From an uncultured Clostridia bacterium (lineage in GTDB: Bacteria; Bacillota; Clostridia; TANB77; CAG-508), in assembly GCA_948852945.1 (NCBI GenBank), contig CAQPBJ010000024.1:2381-18056 (forward strand): a stretch of DNA of 15,676 nucleotides, written 5' to 3'. Position 1 is the stretch's first letter. Each line of letters begins with the position of its first letter. The translations under genes and the position numbers were made by a program. Below the pieces are notes generated by a model. It was not told where the DNA came from and made no database searches. It worked only from the letters and a program-made list of their open reading frames with translations. Shown one piece after another: positions 5,803-13,563 of the stretch.

Positions 5803-5815
5803 TAGTTTTGAGTAA
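5783..5815 (-). terminator. Rho-independent terminator of the WG-to-yigZ operon
   Basis: A perfect 12-bp stem joins TTACTCAAAACT (5783-5794) and AGTTTTGAGTAA (5804-5815) with a 9-nt loop. Read leftward it is followed by TTTTATAAT, a short U-tract, and it lies 25 bp after the yigZ stop. The stem is AT-rich, so termination may be incomplete and some spo0A transcription could come from upstream. Confidence 0.75.
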
Positions 5816-5839
5816 AAAATTTCTATTTTTTTCCATTTT

Positions 5840-6463
5840 TTATTTTTCTTCTACTGATATATACTTTTTTCTAAGTATCTGTATATTTTCCAATGCAATT
5901 CTATCAGATATTTTTTCCATAACCAATTTATTTATATCTTCTTCTTTTCCTTCTACTATAACTTTTATTCTTTCTGCATATTCTGCATTAATTATCTCAA
6001 TATTTCTATTTTTTAAATGATATTTTAATTCTTCAAATTCATTGTATCCAACAAAAAATTCTGCTTCTAATCCCATAGTTTGTACAAATATTTTAGCTTC
6101 ATCAATTGCAGTTGTAGCAGCTAATGAATACGCTCTAACTAATCCTCCTGTACCTAATAAAATTCCTCCAAAATATCTAGTAACAACTACCAAAATATTT
6201 GATAAATTATTTCCATTTAAAATATTAAGCATCGGCACACCTGCTGTTCCTGAAGGCTCACCATCATCACTGGCCTTTGAAATATCACCCTCTTCTATTT
6301 TATATGCATAACAATTATGCCTAGCATCATGATATTTTTTTCTTATTTCCTCTAACTTTTTTTCAGCTTCTTCAACACTTTCAATATGGTAAATATGACA
6401 TATAAATTTTGACTTTTTTTCAGTTATAGATGCCTCTATTTCCTCTTTTATTGTCTTGAACAT
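5840..6463 (-). CDS. yigZ: YigZ/IMPACT family protein
   Basis: The 207-residue length fits the YigZ/YvyE family (about 205-215). The N-terminal IMPACT domain shows KKSKFICHIYHI, YHDARHNCYAY (residues 44-54), SDDGEPSGTAG (65-75), VTRYFGG (94-100) and GTGGLVRAYS (104-113). A C-terminal ferredoxin-like domain (about 135-205) follows. Eukaryotic IMPACT modulates GCN2; bacterial members are conserved, and their biochemical role is poorly defined, with suggested links to translation and peptide processing. I chose ATG 6463, preceded by AGAAGGGA; a TTG at 6484 in frame would overlap the flavoprotein gene and lacks a site. It is the last gene of the operon, 13 bp after its neighbour, whose TAG stop abuts this gene's ribosome binding site. 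Confidence 0.93.
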   Translation of the reverse strand: MFKTIKEEIEASITEKKSKFICHIYHIESVEEAEKKLEEIRKKYHDARHNCYAYKIEEGDISKASDDGEPSGTAGVPMLNILNGNNLSNILVVVTRYFGGILLGTGGLVRAYSLAATTAIDEAKIFVQTMGLEAEFFVGYNEFEELKYHLKNRNIEIINAEYAERIKVIVEGKEEDINKLVMEKISDRIALENIQILRKKYISVEEK

Positions 6464-6476
6464 AATACAATCCCTT

Positions 6477-7721
6477 CTAATCAATTTTCATTCCAGAAGT
6501 CCAACCTGTAGAATAAGCAATTTGTAAGTTAAATCCACCAGTATATGCATCAACATCTATTATTTCTCCTGCAAAAAATAAACCTGGTATTATTTTAGAC
6601 TCCATAGTTTTAGGATTAATTTCTTTAACACTAATTCCACCTGCTGTAATAATAGCTTCTTCTACCGGTCTAAATCCCAATAATTTAACTTCAAAATTTT
6701 TAATTAAATTTACTAAGTTATACCTCTCTTCTTTCGTTATCTCATTTACTTTTTTATCAGAATCAATATTTGATTTTTCAATTACCACATCAATCATCTT
6801 TTTAGGTAATAATTTATCTAAAGAATTTTTAAATTGTTTGTTTTTAACTTCTTCAAAATCTCTTAATATTCTTGCGTCTAATTGTTCTATTGTTAATGCT
6901 GGTTTTAAATCAATTTTTAAAATAATCTTTTCATTTTTCATCTTTTCATCAACATCTTTATATCTTAAAACATGTGCAGATGAACTCAATATTGTTGGTC
7001 CACTTACTCCAAAATGAGTAAATAACATCTCCCCAAAATCTTCATAAATCTTTTTATCTTTTTCTTTTTCATATATATATATTCCAACATTTCTTAAACT
7101 TAGTCCTTGTAATTTTGAGCAAGTATTATCTCCTAGCATTGGAACTAAAGAACCTCTAATTTCTTTAACTGTATGTCCTATATTTTGAGCAATTTTATAC
7201 CCATCTCCGTTTGAACCTGTTAATGGATAACTTTTTCCACCTGTAGCTAAAATTATTTTATCAGCATTAAATTTTCCATTTTCTAATATTACTGCTTCTA
7301 CTCCATTTTCTCCTATTTCTATCAATTTTACATTAGAATTTAATTTTATATCTACACCAACTTTTTTAGTAATTTTCTCTAAAGCAAATCTCACATCCTC
7401 TGCTCTATCACTAATAGGAAAAATTCTATTTCCTCGTTCTTCTTTAACTTTAACGCCTTCTTTTTCTAACATAGAAATAATATCTTGATTGTTAAAATTT
7501 TCAAACACACTAAAAAGAAATCTTCCATTACCAGGAATATTAGATATAAAATCCCCAATTTCTAAACTGCTTGTGATATTACATCTTCCTTTTCCTGTAA
7601 TCAAGATTTTCTTTCCTAAAATATTATTTTTTTCAAATAAAGTAACATCATCACCAGATTTAGCAGCACTTATTGCAGCTAACATTCCAGCAGGTCCGCC
7701 ACCTATAACAGCGACTTTCAT
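6477..7721 (-). CDS. HI0933/YhiN-family NAD(P)/FAD-dependent flavoprotein
   Basis: This 414-residue protein has the N-terminal dinucleotide-binding motif VIGGGPAGM (residues 5-13), the family signature GKGRCNIT (43-50), an ATGG second FAD contact (159-162) leading to SYPLTGSNGDGY, and the C-terminal AGGISVKEINPKTMESK and GLFFAGEIIDVDAYTGGFNLQ stretch. This is the complete domain order of the HI0933/YhiN (BaiN-like) family, which is typically 400-420 residues. Members bind FAD, and most substrates are unknown; one clostridial relative acts in bile-acid reduction, which cannot be assumed here. GAAAGG lies before the ATG. It sits 12 bp after the nucleosidase-like gene and 13 bp before yigZ, so it is clearly cotranscribed. 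Confidence 0.93.
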   Translation of the reverse strand: MKVAVIGGGPAGMLAAISAAKSGDDVTLFEKNNILGKKILITGKGRCNITSSLEIGDFISNIPGNGRFLFSVFENFNNQDIISMLEKEGVKVKEERGNRIFPISDRAEDVRFALEKITKKVGVDIKLNSNVKLIEIGENGVEAVILENGKFNADKIILATGGKSYPLTGSNGDGYKIAQNIGHTVKEIRGSLVPMLGDNTCSKLQGLSLRNVGIYIYEKEKDKKIYEDFGEMLFTHFGVSGPTILSSSAHVLRYKDVDEKMKNEKIILKIDLKPALTIEQLDARILRDFEEVKNKQFKNSLDKLLPKKMIDVVIEKSNIDSDKKVNEITKEERYNLVNLIKNFEVKLLGFRPVEEAIITAGGISVKEINPKTMESKIIPGLFFAGEIIDVDAYTGGFNLQIAYSTGWTSGMKID

Positions 7722-7733
7722 TTTTAAACCTTT

Positions 7734-8465
7734 CTATATTCTTTCAATATATTTTCTAACAAATTCATATGTAAATTTTTGACTATATAATCCATATAAA
7801 GGATCGTAACTTAATCCAACTATTTCATTATTTGAAATAACTCTAAAACTAATTTTAGGAATTTCAAATTTATCACAAGTCTTATAAACTCCTATTCCTT
7901 CCATTTCTTCACATATAGTATTTAATGATTCGTGTAGTTTGTTTATTTTATCAATTTCTTTATTAAAAACATTCCCACTTCCAATTCTTCCTATATACAC
8001 TTTGGCATCATCATAAAATTCATGATTAGTTACAAATTTTAAAAGTTCGTCATCACAATTAACAACTTTCTCAAATCTAAAGCCTGGTTGTTTCCATTCT
8101 AAAGAATTTGAACCTTCACCTTCTGCTTTATTTCCAGTTTTATATGAATCTATTGAAATAATTTCTTTTCCAATAATAATATCTTTAGGCATAATATCTT
8201 TTCGATGTGCTCCTGCAGTACCTGTATTTACTATAAATAATGGATTATATTCTTTTATCGCCAATACTGTAGAAATAGTTGCATTAATCGTTCCTACCTC
8301 TGTTTTATAAATAACAACTGGATATGAGTTTATATTGCCTTCCCAAAAATTATAACCATTTAAATCTTTCTCTAATTTATTTTTTAATTTTTCTAGCAAG
8401 TACTCTAACTCTGTATCAACAGCTGCTGCAATTAAAATTGGTTTTTGTTTCGAATAGTTTTTCAT
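7734..8465 (-). CDS. MTA/SAH nucleosidase-like protein (PNP/UDP phosphorylase superfamily)
   Basis: The 243-residue sequence has the fold markers of the nucleoside phosphorylase/hydrolase superfamily: ILIAAAVDTELEYL (residues 10-23, with Glu19 in the place of the MTAN Glu12), NTGTAGA (80-86), and EEMEGIGVY (186-194, with the ribose-binding Met-Glu pair). Classical MTA/SAH nucleosidases then have a SD motif whose Asp protonates the base; here it is RVISNNE, so Asn212 replaces that Asp. Futalosine hydrolases (MqnB) also have Asn there, so a hydrolase with a different substrate is possible. No menaquinone genes are nearby. The Shine-Dalgarno candidate AGAAAGG is unusually far (about 15 nt) from the ATG, and no better start was found. 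It lies 50 bp after ynbB and 12 bp before the flavoprotein. Confidence 0.82.
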   Translation of the reverse strand: MKNYSKQKPILIAAAVDTELEYLLEKLKNKLEKDLNGYNFWEGNINSYPVVIYKTEVGTINATISTVLAIKEYNPLFIVNTGTAGAHRKDIMPKDIIIGKEIISIDSYKTGNKAEGEGSNSLEWKQPGFRFEKVVNCDDELLKFVTNHEFYDDAKVYIGRIGSGNVFNKEIDKINKLHESLNTICEEMEGIGVYKTCDKFEIPKISFRVISNNEIVGLSYDPLYGLYSQKFTYEFVRKYIERI

Positions 8466-8515
8466 CTTAAATATTTATAGCCTTTCTAATTTTAATTTGT
8501 TATGACTCATCTAAA

Positions 8516-9742
8516 CTACATATTCATCAAATATTTTACAGCTTTTAATACACCAATTTTTCCATATTCATATGTAAGTGCTCCTTGTTGAAATGCAATA
8601 TATGGATCTCTTATTGGAGCATCACAACTAAGCTCAATTGAAGAACCTTGCGTAAAACTACCACTAGCCATTATAACTTTATCTGTATAACCTGGCATAT
8701 CCCAAGGCATAGGCACAGATTCAGAATCAATAGCAGAACCAGTTTGAATTCCTTGAACATATCTAACTAACTTTTCTTCATTTCTAAAAATAATTGTTTG
8801 AACAATATCTGATCTCTTTTCGTCAAATTTAGGTACTGCTTCAAACCCTAACTTCTCTAATAATCTAGCTGTAAAAATAGCTGTTTTAATGCTACTAGCA
8901 ACTACTGATGGAGCCATATATATACCTTGTAAAATGTTTTTATTTATTCCTAGAGTTGGTCCAACTTCTTTTCCTTGCCCTGGAGCTGTAAGTCTTTCTG
9001 CACATAATTCAATAATTTCTTTTTTACCTACTATATATGCACCATTAGGAGCTAATCCTCCTCCTAAATTTTTAATTAAAGAACCTACCATAAAATCTGC
9101 TCCAACATCCACAGGCTCAATGTCATCTACAAACTCTCCATAACAATTGTCTACCATAATAATAACTTCATCATTTACTTCTCTTACTGCTTTAATTGCC
9201 CTCTCGATTTTATCCATGCTTAAACTCTTACGTGTTGCATATCCTCTAGAACGTTGAATTTCAATCATTTTAACATCTTTTTTAGATAATCTTTCTTTGA
9301 TTTTTTCTATATTAAAATCATCATCTACTAAGTCTATTTGCTCATATTTTATTCCATAAGATTTTAAAGAACTTTTATTATCATTAAAACCAATTATTGA
9401 ATCTAGAGTATCATATGGTTTTCCTGAAATACTTAATAACGTATCTCCAGGTCTCAAATTAGCAAAAAGTGCAACTGTTATTGCATGAGTTCCTGAAATA
9501 AATTGAGTTCTAACAAGCGCATCTTCTGTATGAAAAATGTCTGCAAAAACTTTTTCTATTGTATCTCTACCAATGTCATCATAACCATAGCCAGTAGTAG
9601 AATTAAAATGAACATCTGCTATTCTATTTTTTTGAAAAGCATCTAAAACTCTCATACTATTTCTTATACATCTAGTATCTACTTGAGCTATCTCATCTCT
9701 TATATCATCTTCAACTTCACAAATTAATTTATCTATTTCCAT
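8516..9742 (-). CDS. ynbB: YnbB-type PLP enzyme (methionine gamma-lyase family, 'aluminium resistance' protein)
   Basis: This 408-residue fold-type I PLP enzyme matches the family annotated as aluminium-resistance or methionine gamma-lyase family protein (YnbB in Bacillus, about 410-420 residues). Visible are FNSTTGYGYDDIGRDTIEKVFA (about residues 46-67), the cofactor-contacting SGTHAI (83-88), DNCYGEF with Asp198 toward the pyridine nitrogen, the Schiff-base Lys224 in SLIKNLGGGLAPNGAY, and a C-terminal DAPIRDPY. The relation to gamma-lyases is by homology; the true substrate is not established. The AGGAGA site overlaps the TAG stop of the preceding WG gene, 9 bp before the ATG, indicating translational coupling. 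It is usually found near glnR or hfq in other Firmicutes; neither is here. Confidence 0.93.
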   Translation of the reverse strand: MEIDKLICEVEDDIRDEIAQVDTRCIRNSMRVLDAFQKNRIADVHFNSTTGYGYDDIGRDTIEKVFADIFHTEDALVRTQFISGTHAITVALFANLRPGDTLLSISGKPYDTLDSIIGFNDNKSSLKSYGIKYEQIDLVDDDFNIEKIKERLSKKDVKMIEIQRSRGYATRKSLSMDKIERAIKAVREVNDEVIIMVDNCYGEFVDDIEPVDVGADFMVGSLIKNLGGGLAPNGAYIVGKKEIIELCAERLTAPGQGKEVGPTLGINKNILQGIYMAPSVVASSIKTAIFTARLLEKLGFEAVPKFDEKRSDIVQTIIFRNEEKLVRYVQGIQTGSAIDSESVPMPWDMPGYTDKVIMASGSFTQGSSIELSCDAPIRDPYIAFQQGALTYEYGKIGVLKAVKYLMNM

Positions 9743-9751
9743 TTTTATCTC

Positions 9752-11347
9752 CTAAATATAATCTCTAACTACACCATTTTTCAAACAATATTTACCTATA
9801 AACACTGGATTAATGCTATTTGACTCATAAGTAGGTTCCAAAATAACTTCACCATTTTTATTAATTACTCCCCACTTACCATCTTTTTTAACTCCAGCAA
9901 AACCATATTGGTTAACTTCTGTTATTTCATCATATTGATAATCCACAATCACATTATCTTTTAAATCTACAAATCCCCATTTTCCACTTTCTTTGCTTGC
10001 ATATAATTGATTTTCTAAATATACAGTTTTGTTATCCACTTTTTTTCCATCAACTGTTAAATAATACATCTCATCTGCTGCTTCAACTTCAATATAATTT
10101 CCAACAAAAGAAATTTCAGCTCTTTCTACTGATACAATTTCTTTTCCACTAGCACTATAAATTGTTATATCTGTTCCGATTGTTGCAATTAAAAGTCCTG
10201 TATTTTCTACTTCATCTATATAATCATATTTATTTTCAATAATAACTGTCCTGTCTTTTTCACATAAACCATATCTATAATCATCATTTATTGAAATATA
10301 ATATTTACCTGTAGTAGTCTCTTGAAGACTAGCAAACTTAGGACGTTCTATTCTCTTTCCATCTAAATCAAATGTATAATTTTCTCCATCTTTACTTGCT
10401 TTAATAAAAGCCCCAACAACCATCAATTCATCATATTGTTCTGAAACAAAAGCCTTTCCTTCTAAATTTACAACTCCATATAATTTATTTTTCTGAACTG
10501 TAAAAGTCTTTGAATCATTATTATAATAAACACTAATATACTTATAGTCAGTTAAATTTTCCTTATTTTTATATATTGCATATCGCCCATTTAAAGAAGC
10601 AACAATATACGCATCATCAGCTTCAATTTCTGTAACACGATAAATTGTTTCTTGCTCCATTTTTATAATTTCATTTTCATTTTTATCTATATAACCATAA
10701 AGCATTCCTGATGAAGATTTATTTCCAATAATATAACCTGAATCCTTATATGAGCCTTCCTTGCTATATCCGTCACCTTTTATGTAGTCATACTTAATAC
10801 CAACAAGTATATTTCCTTTTACATTTATAACACCAAATTTTCCATCTTTTTTAACTAAAATTTCACCATATTTATCTTCCAATGATTGCATCTCATCATA
10901 TAAAGGTTTAGTTATTTTCTCACCTGATAAACTTAATAATCCAAACTTATTATTTTCCTTATATTTTAAAACTGTAGTATTATATATTTTTTCATCATAA
11001 GCAGATGTTCCTTCTATAGCAGTTACATCAGTAACTTCATTATATCGTTGTTCATTTTTCTCATTAACAACTTTATAATTCTCTCCTGACTTTAAAACAA
11101 AAATGTCTTTATCTTGATTAGGAATTTGAACTTCATCAAAAGAAGGTTCAATAATTACTGTTCCATCTTTTTTTATAACACCATATTTTCCACCTACTTC
11201 TAGTGGATAATATACATATTCAGTAACTTTTAATAATTCATAATCTCTATTTTCTTGCTCTTTTTTCTTTAAAAACATAGAGCATAAAAAAGCTACCACA
11301 ATTAAAACAATTATTATTACTACAAAAATTAATCGCTTTTTATTCAT
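9752..11347 (-). CDS. Membrane-anchored WG-repeat protein
   Basis: This 531-residue protein starts with a short basic stretch and one hydrophobic helix (about residues 5-26, ending at KKKEQE), which is likely a membrane anchor with the rest outside. The remainder is a chain of at least eight WG repeats of the form aromatic-Gly-(Val/Leu/Phe)-(Ile/Val)-x6-(Ile/Val)-x4-(Tyr/Phe)-Asp-x-(Ile/Val/Leu). Examples are KYGVIKKDGTVIIEPSFDEV, FGVINVKGNILVGIKYDYI, WGFVDLKDNVIVDYQYDEI and WGVINKNGEVILEPTYES. WG repeats build beta-propeller-like scaffolds, commonly at the cell surface, with no fixed catalytic role. Central repeats are degenerate. The ribosome binding site (AGAGAAGAG) is weak. It is the first gene of the operon, with its own promoter upstream. 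Confidence 0.9.
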   Translation of the reverse strand: MNKKRLIFVVIIIVLIVVAFLCSMFLKKKEQENRDYELLKVTEYVYYPLEVGGKYGVIKKDGTVIIEPSFDEVQIPNQDKDIFVLKSGENYKVVNEKNEQRYNEVTDVTAIEGTSAYDEKIYNTTVLKYKENNKFGLLSLSGEKITKPLYDEMQSLEDKYGEILVKKDGKFGVINVKGNILVGIKYDYIKGDGYSKEGSYKDSGYIIGNKSSSGMLYGYIDKNENEIIKMEQETIYRVTEIEADDAYIVASLNGRYAIYKNKENLTDYKYISVYYNNDSKTFTVQKNKLYGVVNLEGKAFVSEQYDELMVVGAFIKASKDGENYTFDLDGKRIERPKFASLQETTTGKYYISINDDYRYGLCEKDRTVIIENKYDYIDEVENTGLLIATIGTDITIYSASGKEIVSVERAEISFVGNYIEVEAADEMYYLTVDGKKVDNKTVYLENQLYASKESGKWGFVDLKDNVIVDYQYDEITEVNQYGFAGVKKDGKWGVINKNGEVILEPTYESNSINPVFIGKYCLKNGVVRDYI

Positions 11348-11383
11348 ATATTTTTTCTCTTCTCTTTATTTATTAGTATCAAT

Positions 11384-11412
11384 ATTTTACTCCATTTTAA
11401 CATGTTTTTCAA
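11384..11412 (-). promoter_or_regulatory. SigmaA-type promoter of the WG-repeat operon
   Basis: On the minus strand TTGAAA (11412-11407) and TAAAAT (11389-11384) are 17 nt apart. The predicted start near 11377 leaves about 30 nt before the ATG. The hexamers and spacing match those before the coiled-coil gene (945-973). I could not find an equally good rightward promoter for feoA in this 139-bp gap; TATACT at 11461-11466 is the only -10-like option and is very close to the start. Confidence 0.6.
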
Positions 11413-11486
11413 GAAATATCTTTTATATAAAATATAGTAACAAAATATCTTTTTAAATAATATACTATAACAAGGAAGTGATATTA

Positions 11487-11714
11487 GTGACTCTAAAAAA
11501 TTTAGAACTTAATGCTCCTGCAAAAATCCTAAATATAAATTGCAACAACCAAATTAAAAAAAGATTTATTGATTTAGGTTTCATAAAAGGTAGCTCAATA
11601 ATCCCAGTATTAACTAGTCCATCAGGAAACATACGAGCATATTATATAAAAGATACATTATTAGCCCTACGTGACACAGAAACTCAAGATATCACAATCG
11701 AAAAGATGCCATAA
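11487..11714 (+). CDS. feoA: Solitary FeoA-domain protein
   Basis: This 75-residue protein fits the FeoA SH3-like fold in length and pattern: TLKNLELNAPAKILNINCN, then KKRFIDLGFIKGSSIIPV, the typical (Arg/Lys)-x3-(Leu/Ile)-G-(Phe/Leu)-x2-G, and RAYYIKDTLLALRDTETQDI. FeoA normally assists the ferrous iron transporter FeoB at the inner membrane face. I chose GTG 11487 because AAGGA (11472-11476) lies 10 nt upstream and the protein then begins as FeoA proteins usually do; GTG 11478 overlaps that site. No feoB follows: the next gene is convergent. The domain also occurs in other regulators, but here it stands alone, so a diverged or free-standing FeoA is likely. Confidence 0.82.
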   Translation: MTLKNLELNAPAKILNINCNNQIKKRFIDLGFIKGSSIIPVLTSPSGNIRAYYIKDTLLALRDTETQDITIEKMP

Positions 11715-11732
11715 CTTTTTTGTTATGACATC
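11705..11732. terminator. Shared terminator hairpin between convergent feoA and sbp
   Basis: GATG (11705-11708) and CATAAC (11710-11715) pair with GTTATG (11722-11727) and CATC (11729-11732), with one C/A mismatch and a loop of six T. The TAA stops of both genes (11712-11714 on plus, 11725-11723 on minus) lie in opposite arms. Read leftward it is followed by TTTTC; read rightward by TTAGTTTTC. It is probably a modest terminator in both directions. Confidence 0.7.
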
Positions 11733-12091
11733 TTAGTTTTCTTCTCATATTTTTTAGCTATTTTATCAATATAATATCTTCTGATAATAGATAAATTAGT
11801 AAACATTCTACCAACAAAAACTATTACAGCAGCTAAATAAATATCTACATTTAATTTTTCACCTAAATATGTTAAAAGCATTGCTAAAATTGCATTTCCA
11901 AAAAATCCTGATACAAAAATTTTAATATCAAAATTTTTCTTTAAAACAGATGTAATTCCACCAAAAACAGAATCTAAAGCTGCAATAATTGCTATTGCCA
12001 AATAACCTGAATATGAATATGAAATTGTTGGTAAATTCATTCCTAATATAACACCTAAAACAGAACAAATAATAATAGTTAAATAAATCAT
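11723..12091 (-). CDS. sbp: Small basic membrane protein Sbp (DUF1290)
   Basis: This 122-residue hydrophobic protein has three or four membrane segments (about residues 2-20, 29-48, 58-76, 84-102) and a strongly basic cytoplasmic tail (RRYYIDKIAKKYEKKTK). The segments GVILGMNLP, LAIAIIAALDSVFGGI and GRMFTNLSIIRRY are typical of the Sbp/DUF1290 family. The gene follows ylxX as in Bacillus, where the order is divIB-ylxW-ylxX-sbp-ftsA-ftsZ. The function is not established; linkage suggests a role at the division site or envelope. A GAGAGGAT-like site lies about 12 nt before the ATG. Here the operon stops after sbp, without ftsA or ftsZ. Confidence 0.9.
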   Translation of the reverse strand: MIYLTIIICSVLGVILGMNLPTISYSYSGYLAIAIIAALDSVFGGITSVLKKNFDIKIFVSGFFGNAILAMLLTYLGEKLNVDIYLAAVIVFVGRMFTNLSIIRRYYIDKIAKKYEKKTKMS

Positions 12092-12113
12092 TTTATCTCA
12101 ATCCTCTCTTACT

Positions 12114-12815
12114 TTACTCTCCATAATTAATTTCAATTAGATTTTCATATTTATTAATAAAAATTTCATTTTCTACAGTATAAGAAATATTTTTATTATA
12201 TGATTTCATTTGATCTTTAAGTCCGCCTTTTATATTGATTACGCTTTCCAAATATTTTGAATCACCTATTACTTTTATTGTATAAGGAGATGTAATTCTT
12301 TGCCCATTCATTATTAAGTACATACCTTGTATGCTAGCAATATAGCTTGTATTAACATATCTTTCATCATTAATTGAAATTGCTTCTGCTCCAGCATATT
12401 TAAGTTCATTTATTGCAAGTAATAAATCAAAATATTTAACTACTTCATCACTATTATTTGCTGCATTATCTCCATCTGAAAGTGTAATTATAAGTCCTGG
12501 CCCTTTTACACTTTTATATCCTAAATCCATTTCAGCCTTTTGAACATCACTTCTAAGCAATTCTCTTGTTCCTGTATCATCAGTAGATAATTCATTATAT
12601 TCATCTATACTTTTTTGAGTTTCTTCAATTTGAGCTTTGAGTTCACCACTTTTTTCTTTAACATCTGCATACTCTGCTCTCAGCTCAGCTTCTAGCATTA
12701 CCCCGACACCTGATTCTTCAATAACATGTACACTCTTAAATTGAACAAACATTACACTAGTAAGTAAAGCACAAATTATTCCTATAGTTACTAACATCAC
12801 TATTTTTCCCTTCAT
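12114..12815 (-). CDS. ylxX: DUF881 family membrane protein (YlxX-like)
   Basis: This 233-residue protein has an N-terminal membrane helix (about residues 5-24), a coiled-coil stretch (about 35-85, LRAEYADVKEKSGELKAQIEE) and the extracytoplasmic DUF881 domain. The family hallmarks KGPGLIITLSDGD, LLLAINELKYAGAEAISINDER and SPYTIKVIGD are present. I chose ATG 12815, with AGGAG 8 nt upstream; the GTG at 12824 falls too close to that site. The AGGAG is fused to the TAG stop of ylxW. Members are conserved next to division genes in Firmicutes, and their molecular role is unknown. It is a paralogue of the preceding gene, with the same domain order. Confidence 0.9.
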   Translation of the reverse strand: MKGKIVMLVTIGIICALLTSVMFVQFKSVHVIEESGVGVMLEAELRAEYADVKEKSGELKAQIEETQKSIDEYNELSTDDTGTRELLRSDVQKAEMDLGYKSVKGPGLIITLSDGDNAANNSDEVVKYFDLLLAINELKYAGAEAISINDERYVNTSYIASIQGMYLIMNGQRITSPYTIKVIGDSKYLESVINIKGGLKDQMKSYNKNISYTVENEIFINKYENLIEINYGE

Positions 12816-12826
12816 ACACTTCACTC

Positions 12827-13552
12827 CTATTCTGCCACTTGCATATATTTAAACTGATGTGTTCCATTAAATTTTGAAACAGTAAGTTCATCTTTTTTCT
12901 CTATTTTTATTTTAATAGCACCATCTTCCATTAAAGATAAATAGCTACCTGGTCTTGTCATAGTTCCATATAAACCTTCTGGTGAACCAATTGCTTTTAT
13001 TACAAAAGGTACAGAAATTTTTTCATTATTTATTTTAACAACATTTCCATTACAATTTATAGATGAAGAAGTAGTAATTCTTTGTCCATTAATTGAAATT
13101 GCTTCTGCTCCTGCATTAAATAACTCATTAACAATATCTACTAAATCTAAGTCATGTATAATATTTTCATTTGTATAACCATTTTTTGAGGAATCAGCAT
13201 CTTCTAAAGTAATTACTAACCCTTTTCCCTTAACATCAGTATAACCAAGAAGTCTATTAAGTTCAGAAAGTTCAGTTTCTAATTGTTTTGACTCTTCACT
13301 ATTAGATGCCGAAATTTTTCTTAAATTTTCAAGTTCATCAAGTTTAGTTTGTAGTTCTTTAGTTAACTTTTGATAATTTTCTTGCTCTTTTAAAACATTA
13401 TCTCTTAGCTTATTTTCAGACATTGACTGCACTGAAACATCAGCTTTAGTAGTATATTTTTGTACACTTCTATATTGAACAGATATACTTGCTGCTGTCA
13501 AAAAACATAATCCACCAATTATATACACTTGCCACTTTTCTCTTTTTTTCAT
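12827..13552 (-). CDS. ylxW: DUF881 family membrane protein (YlxW-like)
   Basis: The 241 residues comprise a basic start (MKKREKWQ), a membrane helix (about residues 9-24), a coiled coil (about 45-100) and a DUF881 domain with KGKGLVITLEDAD, IVNELFNAGAEAISINGQRI and VPFVIKAIGSPEGLYG. It resembles the next gene throughout, so the pair looks like an old duplication. The ATG has AGGAG 9 nt upstream, and the A and G of that site belong to the TAG stop of ftsQ. The protein is probably anchored in the membrane with the DUF881 domain outside. A division or envelope role is inferred only from the conserved neighbourhood. Confidence 0.9.
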   Translation of the reverse strand: MKKREKWQVYIIGGLCFLTAASISVQYRSVQKYTTKADVSVQSMSENKLRDNVLKEQENYQKLTKELQTKLDELENLRKISASNSEESKQLETELSELNRLLGYTDVKGKGLVITLEDADSSKNGYTNENIIHDLDLVDIVNELFNAGAEAISINGQRITTSSSINCNGNVVKINNEKISVPFVIKAIGSPEGLYGTMTRPGSYLSLMEDGAIKIKIEKKDELTVSKFNGTHQFKYMQVAE

Positions 13553-13563
13553 GTATTCAACTC

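Noticed and set aside
6042..6311. Rightward ORFs opposite yigZ, the flavoprotein, ynbB and murA
   Set aside because: They overlap well-recognised leftward genes, lack ribosome binding sites and have no recognisable motifs.
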